Assembly (NCBI GenBank): GCA_002690995.1
Contig: NZGS01000016.1
Coordinates: forward strand, 1 to 32,469
Source: Rhodospirillaceae bacterium
Lineage (GTDB): Bacteria > Pseudomonadota > Alphaproteobacteria > Thalassobaculales > Thalassobaculaceae
DNA: 32,469 nucleotides
Direction of reading: 5' to 3'
This document shows, piece after piece, positions 8,300-16,564 of the stretch. The position numbers and the translations under genes were made by a program. The notes under the pieces were generated by a model. It made no database searches, was not told the DNA's origin, and was given only the letters and a program-made list of their open reading frames with translations. Every line of letters begins with the position of its first letter. Position 1 is the stretch's first letter.

Positions 8300-8629
8300 C
8301 TATTTTTCTCTTTTTAACTCTTTATTAATCGCTGTAGCTGCGAGCTCCAAATTTCGCAATGTCTGCTCCATTTCCCTCCTTTTCCGAAAACTAAGAAGGC
8401 TGTAACCAAGAGCAAAGCGAACACCTTTTGCCCGATCTTTAATACGTTTTAGTCTTACGTTATCCTGAGTTATATTTTGCCTTTCCCTCGTCCTCATGCG
8501 CTTGATATCCACTCTCCATAAACGTCTGAACTGCTTTATTTCGCCATCTATTAATAATTTTGGAAGACTAGTTGCTTCTTTGTGTTTTATTTCTGAAGCA
8601 GAATCCGTGCCAGATTTTATTTTTTTCAT
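8300..8629 (-). CDS. Small basic protein of unknown function, last gene of the der operon
   Basis: A 109-residue protein rich in Lys and Arg, predicted to be largely helical and possibly coiled-coil in the second half (RRMEQTLRNLELAATAINKE region). I do not recognise a family. No signal peptide, membrane segment or metal-binding motif is visible. A good GAGGAA ribosome binding site lies nine bases ahead of the ATG, and the start is 34 bases after the der stop on the same strand, so it is probably co-transcribed with der. The basic character and the neighbour would suit an RNA- or ribosome-associated protein, but that is only inference. Confidence 0.65.
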   Translation of the reverse strand: MKKIKSGTDSASEIKHKEATSLPKLLIDGEIKQFRRLWRVDIKRMRTRERQNITQDNVRLKRIKDRAKGVRFALGYSLLSFRKRREMEQTLRNLELAATAINKELKREK

Positions 8630-8663
8630 ACTTAGAATTTCCTCGATTTTATCTTATGCACAA

Positions 8664-10064
8664 TCAAGCAAATGGATTTTTACTAGTTTTCATTAAAAGT
8701 CTAATCGGTACTCCGGGAAGCGTGAACTGTTTACGTAATTCGTTGATTACATAACGTTTGTACGATTCAGGGATCTGATCTGGCTGATTGCAAAAACATG
8801 CAAAGGAAGGTGGGCGGGTCTTTATTTGTGTGATATAGCGTAGCTTTAAACGTCGTCCCTGCACTAAGGGTGGAGGATGTCTTTCGACGATCGCTTCGAA
8901 CCAACGGTTGAGTTTTGCTGTGGGCACTCTCTGGTTCCAAACCTCATAAACCGCAAAACTTCTTTCAATCAAAATGTCTAGATTAGTTTTCTCTAATGCC
9001 GAAATTGGCACATAAGGAATATCTTTTACTTGTGGGAGGGAAGTTTTGACCCGCCCCTGGAGTTCTTTAATAGCCTTATTTTTATTCCTAATTAGATCCC
9101 ACTTATTTATAGCAATCAGCAAGCTTCGTCCTTCTTCTATAACCAACCTTGCAATGTTTAAATCTTGGCGTTCCAACATCATTGATGCATCAACTACAAG
9201 TACAACAACGTGAGCGAACCGTACCGCCCTCCACGTATCATTGCCAGAAGCTTTTTCTAATTTATTAGCGACCCTTGATTTGCGTCTAAGTCCGGCTGTA
9301 TCAAATAGATGCAGGGTTTTCTTTTTCCATTGCCATTCAATCTGTATGGAATCCCGAGTTATGCCGGCTTCTGGGCCAGTTAAGACTCTATTTTGACCAA
9401 GCAGGGCATTGATAAGTGTTGACTTGCCCACATTTGGCCGGCCAACAATTGCCAAACGCAAAATTTCACTGTCTTTTTCAACTGGAAAATTATCTAAATC
9501 TACAGAAACCTTACCCATATCGTGTTGGATTTCAGTATGTGAAGGAACGATTTTGTCTTTTTCTACTAACTTTTGCTCTTGCAATCTCAAGGCTGCATAA
9601 AGATTAGCCATACCGAGCCCATGCTCAGCGGAAATTACTACAGGCTCCCCTAACCCAAGATTAAAAGCCTCTAAGATACCACTCTCCGAGGCATTACTTT
9701 CGCATTTGTTTGCAACTAAAATAATGTCGCTTTTTTTTCGCCTTAGCCAACGACACAACTCCATATCATCCGGTGTTATTCCTGTCTTTGCATCCACCAT
9801 CAAGATAACTATATCCGCTTCTTGGACTGCCATTTCCGTCTGATCGCGCATTCTTTTGGTAAGAAGCGCTGTGTCATTTGATTCAAGGCCAGCTGTATCA
9901 AATACAGTAAATTGTAAATCACTTATTTTAGCCTCGCCCCGCCTACGATCTCTAGTGACGCCAGGAGTATCATCGACGAGGGCATGCTGTCTTCCGATTA
10001 GGCGATTAAATAAAGTTGACTTTCCTACATTGGGCCGTCCAATTATAGCAACAATCCCATTCAT
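8664..10064 (-). CDS. der: Ribosome biogenesis GTPase Der (EngA)
   Basis: GTPase with two consecutive G domains, needed for 50S subunit maturation. The first GRPNVGKST P-loop is at residues 9-17 with DTAG near 56 and NKCE near 119. The second GRPNVGKST is at about 208-216 with its own DTAG and NKWD motifs. The C-terminal KH-like domain holds RHPPPLVQGRRLKLRYITQ and the ending GVPIRLLMKTSKNPF, typical of Der. Length 466 is normal for Alphaproteobacteria. It lies 25 bases downstream of bamB on the same strand; the order yfgM-like, bamB, der is also found in Enterobacteria, supporting an ancient operon. Confidence 0.97.
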   Translation of the reverse strand: MNGIVAIIGRPNVGKSTLFNRLIGRQHALVDDTPGVTRDRRRGEAKISDLQFTVFDTAGLESNDTALLTKRMRDQTEMAVQEADIVILMVDAKTGITPDDMELCRWLRRKKSDIILVANKCESNASESGILEAFNLGLGEPVVISAEHGLGMANLYAALRLQEQKLVEKDKIVPSHTEIQHDMGKVSVDLDNFPVEKDSEILRLAIVGRPNVGKSTLINALLGQNRVLTGPEAGITRDSIQIEWQWKKKTLHLFDTAGLRRKSRVANKLEKASGNDTWRAVRFAHVVVLVVDASMMLERQDLNIARLVIEEGRSLLIAINKWDLIRNKNKAIKELQGRVKTSLPQVKDIPYVPISALEKTNLDILIERSFAVYEVWNQRVPTAKLNRWFEAIVERHPPPLVQGRRLKLRYITQIKTRPPSFACFCNQPDQIPESYKRYVINELRKQFTLPGVPIRLLMKTSKNPFA

Positions 10065-10089
10065 ACACTCTACCAGTTCAGCAATGCAA

Positions 10090-11445
10090 TTAACGAAAAG
10101 CTGTCAAATTGCCTTGTTTATCCAAAAGCAAAAGGGTTTTATCTGCAACTATCGGCTCTATGAATATATTACCATCCACTTGAGTTTCGCCTAATATCCG
10201 CCCAGTGTATGGTGAAACGGAATAAATTTTTCCAATTGATGAAGCAATTATTAGTCTATCACCCGCCAGAACTGGTTCCGAATATTCAACAACTATTTTT
10301 TCTCTTTTTAGCGGCAATGAATCTTTCAACAAAGATTCAGGTAAGTTCGTTATCCACTTTACCCGTCCATCTCGCTTTGTAAGGCATATTAGTTGCCGAC
10401 CTGTGGAAACTATGTATAAATAGTTTCCAGCCACCCACGGCATAACTCTACTAGCGATAGGCAACTCCCATAATCGCCTCCCTGTTTTTAATTCTAAAGC
10501 TATGAGTCTACCTGAGTGGCTCGCGGCAAAAACCATATTTTCATCGATGACAGGGTTGCCCCTCAAATGAGAAATTCTAGCTACCCCGCTACCTTCCCGT
10601 TTCACGCTTAAATTATCCCCCCAAAAAATACGACCGTTACTTGTCTGAAGCGCATATAGTTCGCCCGAGGAATATGCTAGTACAACCTTATTATTCTCGA
10701 TTGCTGGACTAGCTGCTCCAAGTAGAGCTGCATCTGCAATCATCCCATTATGTGACCACAGACTTACGCCTGTTGAGGCTGAGAATGCGAATGTCATATT
10801 ATCTAACGTGGTAACAAATACACGACCATCTGCATAACTGGGTGCACTTCTCAACGCCCGTTTTGTAGATACTCGCCACAGTTCTTCACCATTTTGAATA
10901 TTTAGGCCAATCACCTCTCCTGATCCTAAAGAAATAAAAATCTTATTTTGCCCTGAACCTAAACCACCACCAAAAACACCTGCGTTCTTCTTTGGTTTTA
11001 AAATTGTCTCCCACCGCAACTCACCAGTCTTTAATGCGAACGCCCGAACTTTACCCGTCGTATCTAATGTCATAACCATACCGTTAGACACTATTGGCGC
11101 CGCGGTGAGCGCAATGCTCTCAGAACCACCCTCCCCAATCTTCGATTGCCATACTCTCTCAGGAGCATCACCAAGTTGGATATGTTTTAGTGCATGAGTA
11201 GCGATACCGCCCCGCTGCGGCCAATTTTCATTCTCTTTTGGGGCAGGCAGTTGAATACTTATTTCGTTCAAACTATTGTCAGGAGTGAGCTTTATTTGTT
11301 TTGCGGTTATCGCCCTTCGCTCCCCTTCGATCATTACCTTATTTTGTTTTTCTCCTAGAAAACCAAAACCACAGCTTGAAAGTAAGATTTGAGCAACACA
11401 ACAAACAAATAATTTGAAGCCACTGAACTTTCTAGACAATTTCAA
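10090..11445 (-). CDS. bamB: Outer membrane assembly lipoprotein BamB (PQQ-like beta-propeller)
   Basis: Accessory lipoprotein of the BAM complex, which inserts beta-barrel proteins into the outer membrane. The N-terminus is a lipoprotein signal peptide with hydrophobic core and lipobox LSSC, putting the lipidated cysteine at residue 25. The rest is a beta-propeller with repeated PQQ-type blades, visible as recurring units such as TGELRWETIL, NGEELWRVST, TGVSLWSHNG, NGRIFWGDNL and TGRRLWELPI. The start is TTG at 11445; no in-frame ATG is available before the signal peptide. The length of 451 is longer than enterobacterial BamB (about 390) but usual for this class. It sits between the YfgM-like gene (14 bases upstream) and der. 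Confidence 0.92.
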   Translation of the reverse strand: MKLSRKFSGFKLFVCCVAQILLSSCGFGFLGEKQNKVMIEGERRAITAKQIKLTPDNSLNEISIQLPAPKENENWPQRGGIATHALKHIQLGDAPERVWQSKIGEGGSESIALTAAPIVSNGMVMTLDTTGKVRAFALKTGELRWETILKPKKNAGVFGGGLGSGQNKIFISLGSGEVIGLNIQNGEELWRVSTKRALRSAPSYADGRVFVTTLDNMTFAFSASTGVSLWSHNGMIADAALLGAASPAIENNKVVLAYSSGELYALQTSNGRIFWGDNLSVKREGSGVARISHLRGNPVIDENMVFAASHSGRLIALELKTGRRLWELPIASRVMPWVAGNYLYIVSTGRQLICLTKRDGRVKWITNLPESLLKDSLPLKREKIVVEYSEPVLAGDRLIIASSIGKIYSVSPYTGRILGETQVDGNIFIEPIVADKTLLLLDKQGNLTAFR

Positions 11446-11459
11446 ATACTTTCAAAAGT

Positions 11460-12086
11460 TTAAGGCAATGCCTTGAGAATTTCGGACGCGCGCCTCCTGA
11501 GATTGTTTGGGGTATTAGCGTCATCCGTTAGCTCTTTGAATGTTGATCGAGCATCTTTTAAATTACCACCCTGAAGTTGGATCCCGCCTTTTAATTCAAG
11601 GGCAAGAAATTTCCATGGTCCTTCCTCTTCAATCAATGTATCTAACTGTGAAATATTAATATCACTGTCTGAGGCAAAAAGCTTTAGTCGAGCCAAGTCA
11701 CGCAAATACAGAGGTATTTCTTCATTGGTGATAATTTCTTTTAATACTATTTCCGTACCCTCAAGATCGTTATTACTTTTGGCTAAAGCGGCTTTTTTCA
11801 ACTTTGATATAATTGCATATCCTGTGGTTTCATCGAACCTCTCATCGCTAAAAAGTTCAATTGCAGCTTGTTTGTCACCCGTTCTACCAGCTTCCGAAGC
11901 CAATTCAAATAATTCAGAAGTTTGTTCTCTGTTTTTTTCATTTTTGTGTTCAATAAAACGGTAACTTGCAATTGCTAAAATTATAAAGATGGCTAGTGCA
12001 ACTATATATTTACCATACGCGTTCCAAAGACGAGCAGCTTTATCTTGTCGCAGATCTTCATCTATTTCTTGAAAAATATCTGACAC
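11460..12086 (-). CDS. Tetratricopeptide repeat membrane protein, YfgM-like (TPR_21 family)
   Basis: A 208-residue protein anchored by one membrane helix at about residues 27-45 (YIVALAIFIILAIASYRF), with a short cytoplasmic N-terminus beginning MSDIFQEIDEDLRQDKA and an extracytoplasmic helical-repeat domain. Homologues such as YfgM bind the Sec translocon and periplasmic chaperones in Enterobacteria; the role here is inferred. The start is GTG at 12086, supported by a GGAGG ribosome binding site (complement of 12091-12095) four bases upstream. The next genes are bamB and der on the same strand, reproducing the known order. It is probably the first gene of this operon, with its promoter in the 208-base gap shared with the divergent DUF2794 gene. 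Confidence 0.85.
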   Translation of the reverse strand: MSDIFQEIDEDLRQDKAARLWNAYGKYIVALAIFIILAIASYRFIEHKNEKNREQTSELFELASEAGRTGDKQAAIELFSDERFDETTGYAIISKLKKAALAKSNNDLEGTEIVLKEIITNEEIPLYLRDLARLKLFASDSDINISQLDTLIEEEGPWKFLALELKGGIQLQGGNLKDARSTFKELTDDANTPNNLRRRASEILKALP

Positions 12087-12294
12087 TTTGCCTCCAAACT
12101 ATTGAGATTCATAAAAACCTCACTTGCACAACAAAAATAAATGCTCTTATTACATCAAAGGGCCAGATTTAAAAACCCCGTTAGCACAAGTTAATTTGAA
12201 CACATTTTATTAACAATACAAGAAACTCTTTACCTATTATTCTTTTTAGAGGAAAGTTGTCACAACACTTTAATAGTAGAAATGAATTCAAATT

Positions 12295-12633
12295 ATGGTT
12301 AATTTAATCACCTTGAAAGGTTCGCGCCATACGTCGCACAAACTGCTATTCAGTAAGACAGAACTCACCAAAATTTTGAATGCTTACAGTAATGGTGTAA
12401 TAAAGGACCACTGGCGTGACTATGCAATAGACCAAACTGGTAAAATTTCAATATTTTCCATATTTAAAAATAGCCGAGAAAAAGCTACTTTTTGTATTAC
12501 GAAGAGACGAGAAAACAATAAAAAGTTAGAGCGCTTTTCTCTTGAATATCGCCTCCGGACGGTCGAAGTTTCCAGCAACCTCGACAAAATTTTGAAACGA
12601 CTAGAGAATATGCCTAAATTATTGAAAAATTGA
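12295..12633 (+). CDS. DUF2794 family protein
   Basis: A 112-residue protein that matches the alphaproteobacterial DUF2794 pattern: an FSKTELTKILNAY block, then WRDYAIDQTGKISIFSIFKN, then a segment that aligns to the PLYRIEK-like part of the family. The C-terminal 45 residues are basic and diverge from typical members. No function is known. There is no signal peptide or membrane segment, so it is likely cytoplasmic. The ATG at 12295 has no clear Shine-Dalgarno close by; an AGAGGAAAG lies about 40 bases upstream. It is the first plus-strand gene after the divergent promoter region and is followed immediately by a small ORF whose TTG overlaps its TGA stop. Confidence 0.75.
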   Translation: MVNLITLKGSRHTSHKLLFSKTELTKILNAYSNGVIKDHWRDYAIDQTGKISIFSIFKNSREKATFCITKRRENNKKLERFSLEYRLRTVEVSSNLDKILKRLENMPKLLKN

Positions 12634-12794
12634 AGTGGTTCTCCTACAAAAACACCAACTTCTCACTGAAAGATCATACGGTACCTGGCTTTAGTTTCTG
12701 GTTTTCACTCAGCAATTCCAAAATAACTCCAGTCGACACCAAAATTGGCACAATGGTTGCAGAAGCAAAGAGAAATTTCGACAAAGAGGAATAA
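12630..12794 (+). CDS. Candidate 54-residue small protein filling the gap between the DUF2794 and PilZ genes
   Basis: An open frame of 54 codons begins at TTG 12630, overlapping the TGA of the DUF2794 gene as TTGA, and ends with TAA at 12792-12794 directly before the ATG of the PilZ gene. It is in the same frame as the PilZ gene, separated only by that TAA. The predicted product has a mixed, globular-looking composition, with an aromatic middle (VPGFSFWFSLSNS) and a charged helical end (GTMVAEAKRNFDKEE). No ribosome binding site is strong at its start and I recognise no family. It may be a real, translationally coupled small gene or an N-terminal part lost from the PilZ protein by a stop codon; chance is also possible. 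Confidence 0.4.
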   Translation: MKWFSYKNTNFSLKDHTVPGFSFWFSLSNSKITPVDTKIGTMVAEAKRNFDKEE

Positions 12795-13169
12795 ATGTAT
12801 CGTTTAGTCGTGTCAAAACAACCAGAAGATCCTGATAGAAGAAAAAACAAACGCTCAATTGCTCCTATGACAGTGGTTATAGGAAATACGCCCTATGCAA
12901 TCGGTAATTGGAGTTGCGGTGGAATAAAGATTTCAAATTATTACGGGGTACTTCAACCAACTCATAAAGCCAAACTTAGAGTACTGGTCCCGCTTGCTGG
13001 TCCTGGTGCCATTTTTCATGCCTACGGCGAAGTAAAAAGATATGAACCCGACGATTTATCTTTATCTATGTCATTTGAAAACTTAGATAGACTGGCAAGT
13101 GGAACACTAAACCGTTATTTTTTAGAACAGACAGCCTACAATACGACTAAAATGAACGAGCTGTATTAA
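12795..13169 (+). CDS. PilZ domain protein, likely cyclic-di-GMP binding
   Basis: A 124-residue single-domain protein. The PilZ signature for cyclic-di-GMP is present: an RxxxR-type cluster in DRRKNKR near residue 15-20 and the second motif NxSxxG in NWSCGG at about residue 38-43, followed by the beta-barrel strands (KAKLRVLVPL, IFHAYGEVKRYE, LSLSMSFENL). The start ATG at 12795 has AGAGGA at 12785-12790. Proteins of this type transmit the second messenger to motility, polysaccharide or envelope functions; the target here is unknown. It is followed one base after its stop by the gene for a two-helix membrane protein, so the two are probably co-translated and may work together. Confidence 0.8.
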   Translation: MYRLVVSKQPEDPDRRKNKRSIAPMTVVIGNTPYAIGNWSCGGIKISNYYGVLQPTHKAKLRVLVPLAGPGAIFHAYGEVKRYEPDDLSLSMSFENLDRLASGTLNRYFLEQTAYNTTKMNELY

Positions 13170-13170
13170 A

Positions 13171-13755
13171 ATGAATAATTACTCTCGAAATAAAATGGAT
13201 TTAAATAATTTTTTCGACAAGCAATCGACAAAAAGGGAAGCAATTGAACTTCTTTTTGGTAAAGATGCCAATGCTGATGACAAACAACAATCCGAGCAAT
13301 TATTTCCTGATCTAAGGAAGAAAGCCGCCAAGGAAAGAGCGAAGGAGATCGTGTCCCATCTCGAAGATATGATACTAAATCCTGAGAGATTAGACGGAAA
13401 AACTGGGACAGACTATAGAAGTTGGGCAAAAGCTGCTCGCAAAGAGATAAGCCAAGCAATACAAGAGGCAGAAACTAGTGCGGCGTTCAGGGAATTAATA
13501 TCTGCTAATAGAATCGGCGGCTTATGTGTGAAGATTGGGTTTTTATTGCTTGCTACAGTAGCCTCTTTTGCGGCATTTTGGTATGGCATCTTGTTTATAT
13601 GGACTGAGCACGGTCCTATATGGGGATTTGGTGCGACTTTATCTGCAATTGGGCTTTCAGTCGCCTTTACAACAGCTGGATTACTTTTAGGTAGCGATCG
13701 GCAAGAAGAAGCGAAGAAAATTGCCACAGAGAAATATGAAAATAAAAAAAGATAA
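13171..13755 (+). CDS. Membrane protein of unknown function with two C-terminal helices
   Basis: A 194-residue protein not assigned to a family. The first 115 residues are charged and helical (for example LRKKAAKERAKEIVSHLEDM). Two membrane helices follow, roughly residues 120-143 (GFLLLATVASFAAFWYGILFIW) and 148-172 (GPIWGFGATLSAIGLSVAFTTAGLLLG), and a short charged tail closes the protein. The large soluble N-terminal part has no recognisable catalytic motif. It starts one base after the PilZ stop, without its own strong ribosome binding site, which suggests coupling; an ATG at 13195 is an alternative start. The pairing with PilZ hints at a membrane-bound response to cyclic-di-GMP, as inference only. 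Confidence 0.7.
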   Translation: MNNYSRNKMDLNNFFDKQSTKREAIELLFGKDANADDKQQSEQLFPDLRKKAAKERAKEIVSHLEDMILNPERLDGKTGTDYRSWAKAARKEISQAIQEAETSAAFRELISANRIGGLCVKIGFLLLATVASFAAFWYGILFIWTEHGPIWGFGATLSAIGLSVAFTTAGLLLGSDRQEEAKKIATEKYENKKR

Positions 13756-14012
13756 CCAAGGTAAAAAATTTTTAGTTTTTAGCTTTTACTTAAAGGGCCT
13801 GAGAATTACTCAGTAGCTTTGTTTAAGATAGCAATTTACAAATCTCTAAAGATCGCTTTAAAGCATCCAAATATATAAGCTAAGTTTACGTTCCAATCCT
13901 ATTTAAGAACATTAAAAAAATTCTCACATTTCTTTTATTTACCTTCATTCACTGCTAAACCATTAGCAACAAATATTGCAAATTAATCCATCATCAAGAA
14001 AGGAAGATTTGT

Positions 14013-14222
14013 ATGAATAACTCCGAGCTTGAAAAAGTCGAAAGTTATCTTCGAACAAAATTTAACAACCCCAAAGTTGTTATTGAAGGTCGTGAAAATA
14101 AAGAGGATTCGGCGGAAGTAATGTTAGATGGCGAATTTATTGGCGTTATTTTCAAAGATGAAGACGAAGGCGAAATTTCTTATGACTTTCATATGTCAAT
14201 TCTTGAAATGGACCTTGAATAA
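14013..14222 (+). CDS. DUF3126 family small protein
   Basis: A 69-residue acidic protein. The central block DSAEVMLDGEFIGVIFKDEDEGEISYDF and the ending MSILEMDLE match the alphaproteobacterial DUF3126 family over nearly its whole length. No function has been assigned to the family. An AGGAA ribosome binding site at 14001-14005 supports the ATG at 14013. The 257-base gap before it is strongly AT-rich and holds no gene that I can see, only a weak 5-base inverted repeat at 13799-13813. The next gene, trhO, begins 28 bases downstream and may be co-transcribed. Confidence 0.88.
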   Translation: MNNSELEKVESYLRTKFNNPKVVIEGRENKEDSAEVMLDGEFIGVIFKDEDEGEISYDFHMSILEMDLE

Positions 14223-14250
14223 ACTATCCCTTAGGTCAAAACCAGCGTAG

Positions 14251-15243
14251 ATGAGTCCGTTGATGAATGATTCCCGAGCAAAGAAATATGCCCGCTCTTA
14301 TAACGATAAAAAATATATTATTGCTTCTTTTTATAAATTTGTGCCTATCAGCAATTTGGACAAACTTCAAAATACCCTTTACCATATTTGCCGGGACCTA
14401 GGAATTGCTGGCACTATTCTTCTCGCCGATGAGGGTATAAATGGGACAATTGCGGGCACAAAAAATTCTATCAAAGATCTTTATCAATGGTTTTGCGATC
14501 AACCTAACCTTAACGGGATACAAATAAAATATAGTAAAGATACTTCCATTCCTTTTCATCGACTTAAAGTTCGAATAAAGAAAGAAATAGTTGCGATGGG
14601 CAAACCGGGAATTGATCCTACCTCTGACGTTGGCACCTATGTTGACCCTTTAGATTGGAATTCACTTTTAAAAGAAAAAAACACCGTAATTATTGATACT
14701 CGCAATCACTACGAAGTAAAGATTGGTACGTTTGATAAGGCGCTTAATCCCAGAACAAATTCATTTAGGGAATTCCCAGCATGGGTTTCGGGAACTCTTG
14801 AGACGATGCCTAATATAACGAAAGAATCTAAAATTGCTATGTTTTGTACTGGGGGTATTCGTTGCGAAAAAGCTACCTCGTACCTAAAAGATAGAGGCTA
14901 CAAAAATGTTTTTCACCTGGAGGGGGGAATTTTAAAATATTTCGAAGATGTATCGATCGAAGAGAATTTATGGAATGGAGAATGTTTTGTCTTTGACAAT
15001 AGGGTCTCACTTAAGAAGGATTTAAAGCCCGGTGAATATTCGATGTGCCACGCATGCAGAATGCCTCTGGCTAAAACAGATTTAGAATCCAAAAAATATT
15101 CACCAGGCGTGCACTGCCCAAAATGCTTTGGAACACACACTGAAAAACAAGTTAAACGATTTAAAGACAGACAAAGACAAGTCGAACTATCGAATCTCCG
15201 CGGGGAGAAACATTTAGGAAGCATAATAAAGCAGGATGGCTGA
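14251..15243 (+). CDS. trhO: tRNA uridine(34) hydroxylase TrhO (rhodanese family, formerly UPF0176/YceA)
   Basis: Oxygen-dependent enzyme that hydroxylates uridine 34 at the tRNA wobble position, the first step towards 5-oxyacetyl or methoxy-uridine. The N-terminal UPF0176 domain covers residues 20-115 (ILLADEGINGTIAG). The rhodanese domain follows with VIIDTRNHYEVKIGTF and the active-site loop CTGGIRCEKA, its first cysteine near residue 199. The C-terminal part has a CHACR and CPKC pair that could bind zinc. At 330 residues it is of normal length. The ATG at 14251 is used; an ATG at 14263 would also be possible. Its last eight bases overlap the start of the glutathione transferase gene. Confidence 0.93.
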   Translation: MSPLMNDSRAKKYARSYNDKKYIIASFYKFVPISNLDKLQNTLYHICRDLGIAGTILLADEGINGTIAGTKNSIKDLYQWFCDQPNLNGIQIKYSKDTSIPFHRLKVRIKKEIVAMGKPGIDPTSDVGTYVDPLDWNSLLKEKNTVIIDTRNHYEVKIGTFDKALNPRTNSFREFPAWVSGTLETMPNITKESKIAMFCTGGIRCEKATSYLKDRGYKNVFHLEGGILKYFEDVSIEENLWNGECFVFDNRVSLKKDLKPGEYSMCHACRMPLAKTDLESKKYSPGVHCPKCFGTHTEKQVKRFKDRQRQVELSNLRGEKHLGSIIKQDG

Positions 15244-15901
15244 ATCATTACAATCTAATAAACGGCTTCCCGTGCTATATAGTTTCAGGCGCTGTCCTTA
15301 TGCTATGAGAGCGAGAATGGCTATCAATCAATCAAATAAGACTGTTGAATTACGCGAGGTAGTTTTAAGAGATAAGCCCAGTCACATGATAAAATTGTCA
15401 CCGAAGGCGACCGTGCCAGTTTTATGGTTGGAAAATGGTAATGTTATTGACGAAAGTTTAGAGGTGATGGCTTGGGCTGCAGATTATGCAAATTGGGCTT
15501 CTTTTCCACTGAAAACGTTTGACAGCGACTTGATAAGTCAAAATGATACCGCATTTAAATTCCATTTAGATAAGTACAAGTATCCTAATCGTTATCCTAA
15601 CTCTAATGCTTTGGAACATCGTGAAGCTGCATTAGACATTTTGAGAGGAATTGAAGCTAGTTTAAAAAATAATTGGCTTGGTGGTCGCCGGCCAAGTTTC
15701 ACTGATATAGCTATTCTCCCATTTATCAGGCAATTTAGAGGAGTAGACGCTCAATGGTTTGATAATTTGAAGAATATCCCAAAAGTGATACTTTGGACGA
15801 ACAGGTTCCTTGATTGGGAGGGGTTTAAAAGTGTCATGATTAAGTACCCACAATGGAAGCCTGGCGATTCTGTAACAACTTTTGGTGTAACTTCATTTTA
15901 A
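15236..15901 (+). CDS. Glutathione S-transferase family protein
   Basis: Thioredoxin-fold N-terminal domain with the CPYA motif in FRRCPYAMRARMA near residue 20 and the glutathione-binding block KATVPVLWLENGNVIDESLEVM at about residues 57-78, followed by an all-helical C-terminal domain (GGRRPSFTDIAILPFIRQF). The CPYA motif places it with cysteine-type, Omega- or Grx2-like transferases, which often act as dehydroascorbate or thiol reductases rather than detoxifying transferases. Its 221 residues are normal. The ATG overlaps the TGA of trhO by eight bases, so both are likely translated together. A hairpin terminator overlaps its stop codon, and the gene converges on the ArgO gene. Confidence 0.88.
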   Translation: MAESLQSNKRLPVLYSFRRCPYAMRARMAINQSNKTVELREVVLRDKPSHMIKLSPKATVPVLWLENGNVIDESLEVMAWAADYANWASFPLKTFDSDLISQNDTAFKFHLDKYKYPNRYPNSNALEHREAALDILRGIEASLKNNWLGGRRPSFTDIAILPFIRQFRGVDAQWFDNLKNIPKVILWTNRFLDWEGFKSVMIKYPQWKPGDSVTTFGVTSF

Positions 15902-15925
15902 AAATGAAGTAAGTTTTTATTTTTT
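15890..15925 (+). terminator. Rho-independent terminator after the glutathione transferase gene
   Basis: A perfect 9-base inverted repeat (ACTTCATTT at 15890-15898 and AAATGAAGT at 15902-15910) with a 3-base loop overlaps the stop codon and is followed by a T-rich run to about 15925. The stem is AT-rich, so it may be weak, but the layout and the convergent neighbour fit a terminator for the plus strand. Confidence 0.6.
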
Positions 15926-15934
15926 GGCTATTTT

Positions 15935-16555
15935 TTATAAAATTTTCGCTTCCTGAAACATCCAAACAGCGACTAACAGCATTATAAAACCAATACCAAT
16001 ATTTATGTATTTCCACACTGCAGGTTTTTGAACTCTTGAGGCCATTAAGCTTGCCCCATACCCTAATCCAAAGAAAAATAGAAAACTTGCAGTTGTTGCC
16101 CCCAAACCGAATGCAAGTCTCGTTAGGAATTCAAATTTCATAGAAATAGTGCCTAATAAAATAACCGTATCAAGATAGACATGTGGATTTGCAAATGTCA
16201 GGACAGCCGCTGACATGAGTGTCGTTGACAATTTATTGTTTGGCCCCTCTATATAATGCTCCACGCCATGACCTCTATAAACGTCGATGAATCTAATAAC
16301 GGCATAAAATAATAACCAAATCCCAACGCCCAAAAATATCCACGTGGAATATTTTTGAACAACCTCAGTAAGAAAACGACTTGCACCGCTTATACCGATA
16401 AAAATTAAAAGTGCATCTGAAAAAGAGCAAAATAATACGACTGGCAAAATGTGTTTACCTAGAAGTCCCTGCCTTAATACGAAGACGTTTTGTGCGCCAA
16501 TAACGATAATTATCGAAAAACCTAATGTAAGCCCGGAAAAAAATCCAATAGTCAA
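15935..16555 (-). CDS. argO: LysE/ArgO family amino-acid exporter
   Basis: Inner-membrane exporter for basic amino acids, with about six helices in 206 residues. The family motif GAQNVFVLRQGLLGKH lies at residues 21-36, and the second conserved block is TFANPHVYLDTVILLG near residue 120, as in ArgO. The start is TTG at 16555, nine bases after the stop of the alpha-hydroxy-acid oxidoreductase gene; no in-frame ATG is available before the first helix, and the start lacks a clear ribosome binding site, so coupling to the upstream gene is likely. The substrate (arginine, lysine or another amino acid) cannot be fixed from sequence. Confidence 0.85.
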   Translation of the reverse strand: MTIGFFSGLTLGFSIIIVIGAQNVFVLRQGLLGKHILPVVLFCSFSDALLIFIGISGASRFLTEVVQKYSTWIFLGVGIWLLFYAVIRFIDVYRGHGVEHYIEGPNNKLSTTLMSAAVLTFANPHVYLDTVILLGTISMKFEFLTRLAFGLGATTASFLFFFGLGYGASLMASRVQKPAVWKYINIGIGFIMLLVAVWMFQEAKIL

Positions 16556-16564
16556 CGAAGCTGT

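Noticed and set aside
13799-13813. Inverted repeat as a terminator after the two-helix membrane protein gene
   Set aside because: The stem is only five bases with a 5-base loop and no immediate T-run, so I do not call it.
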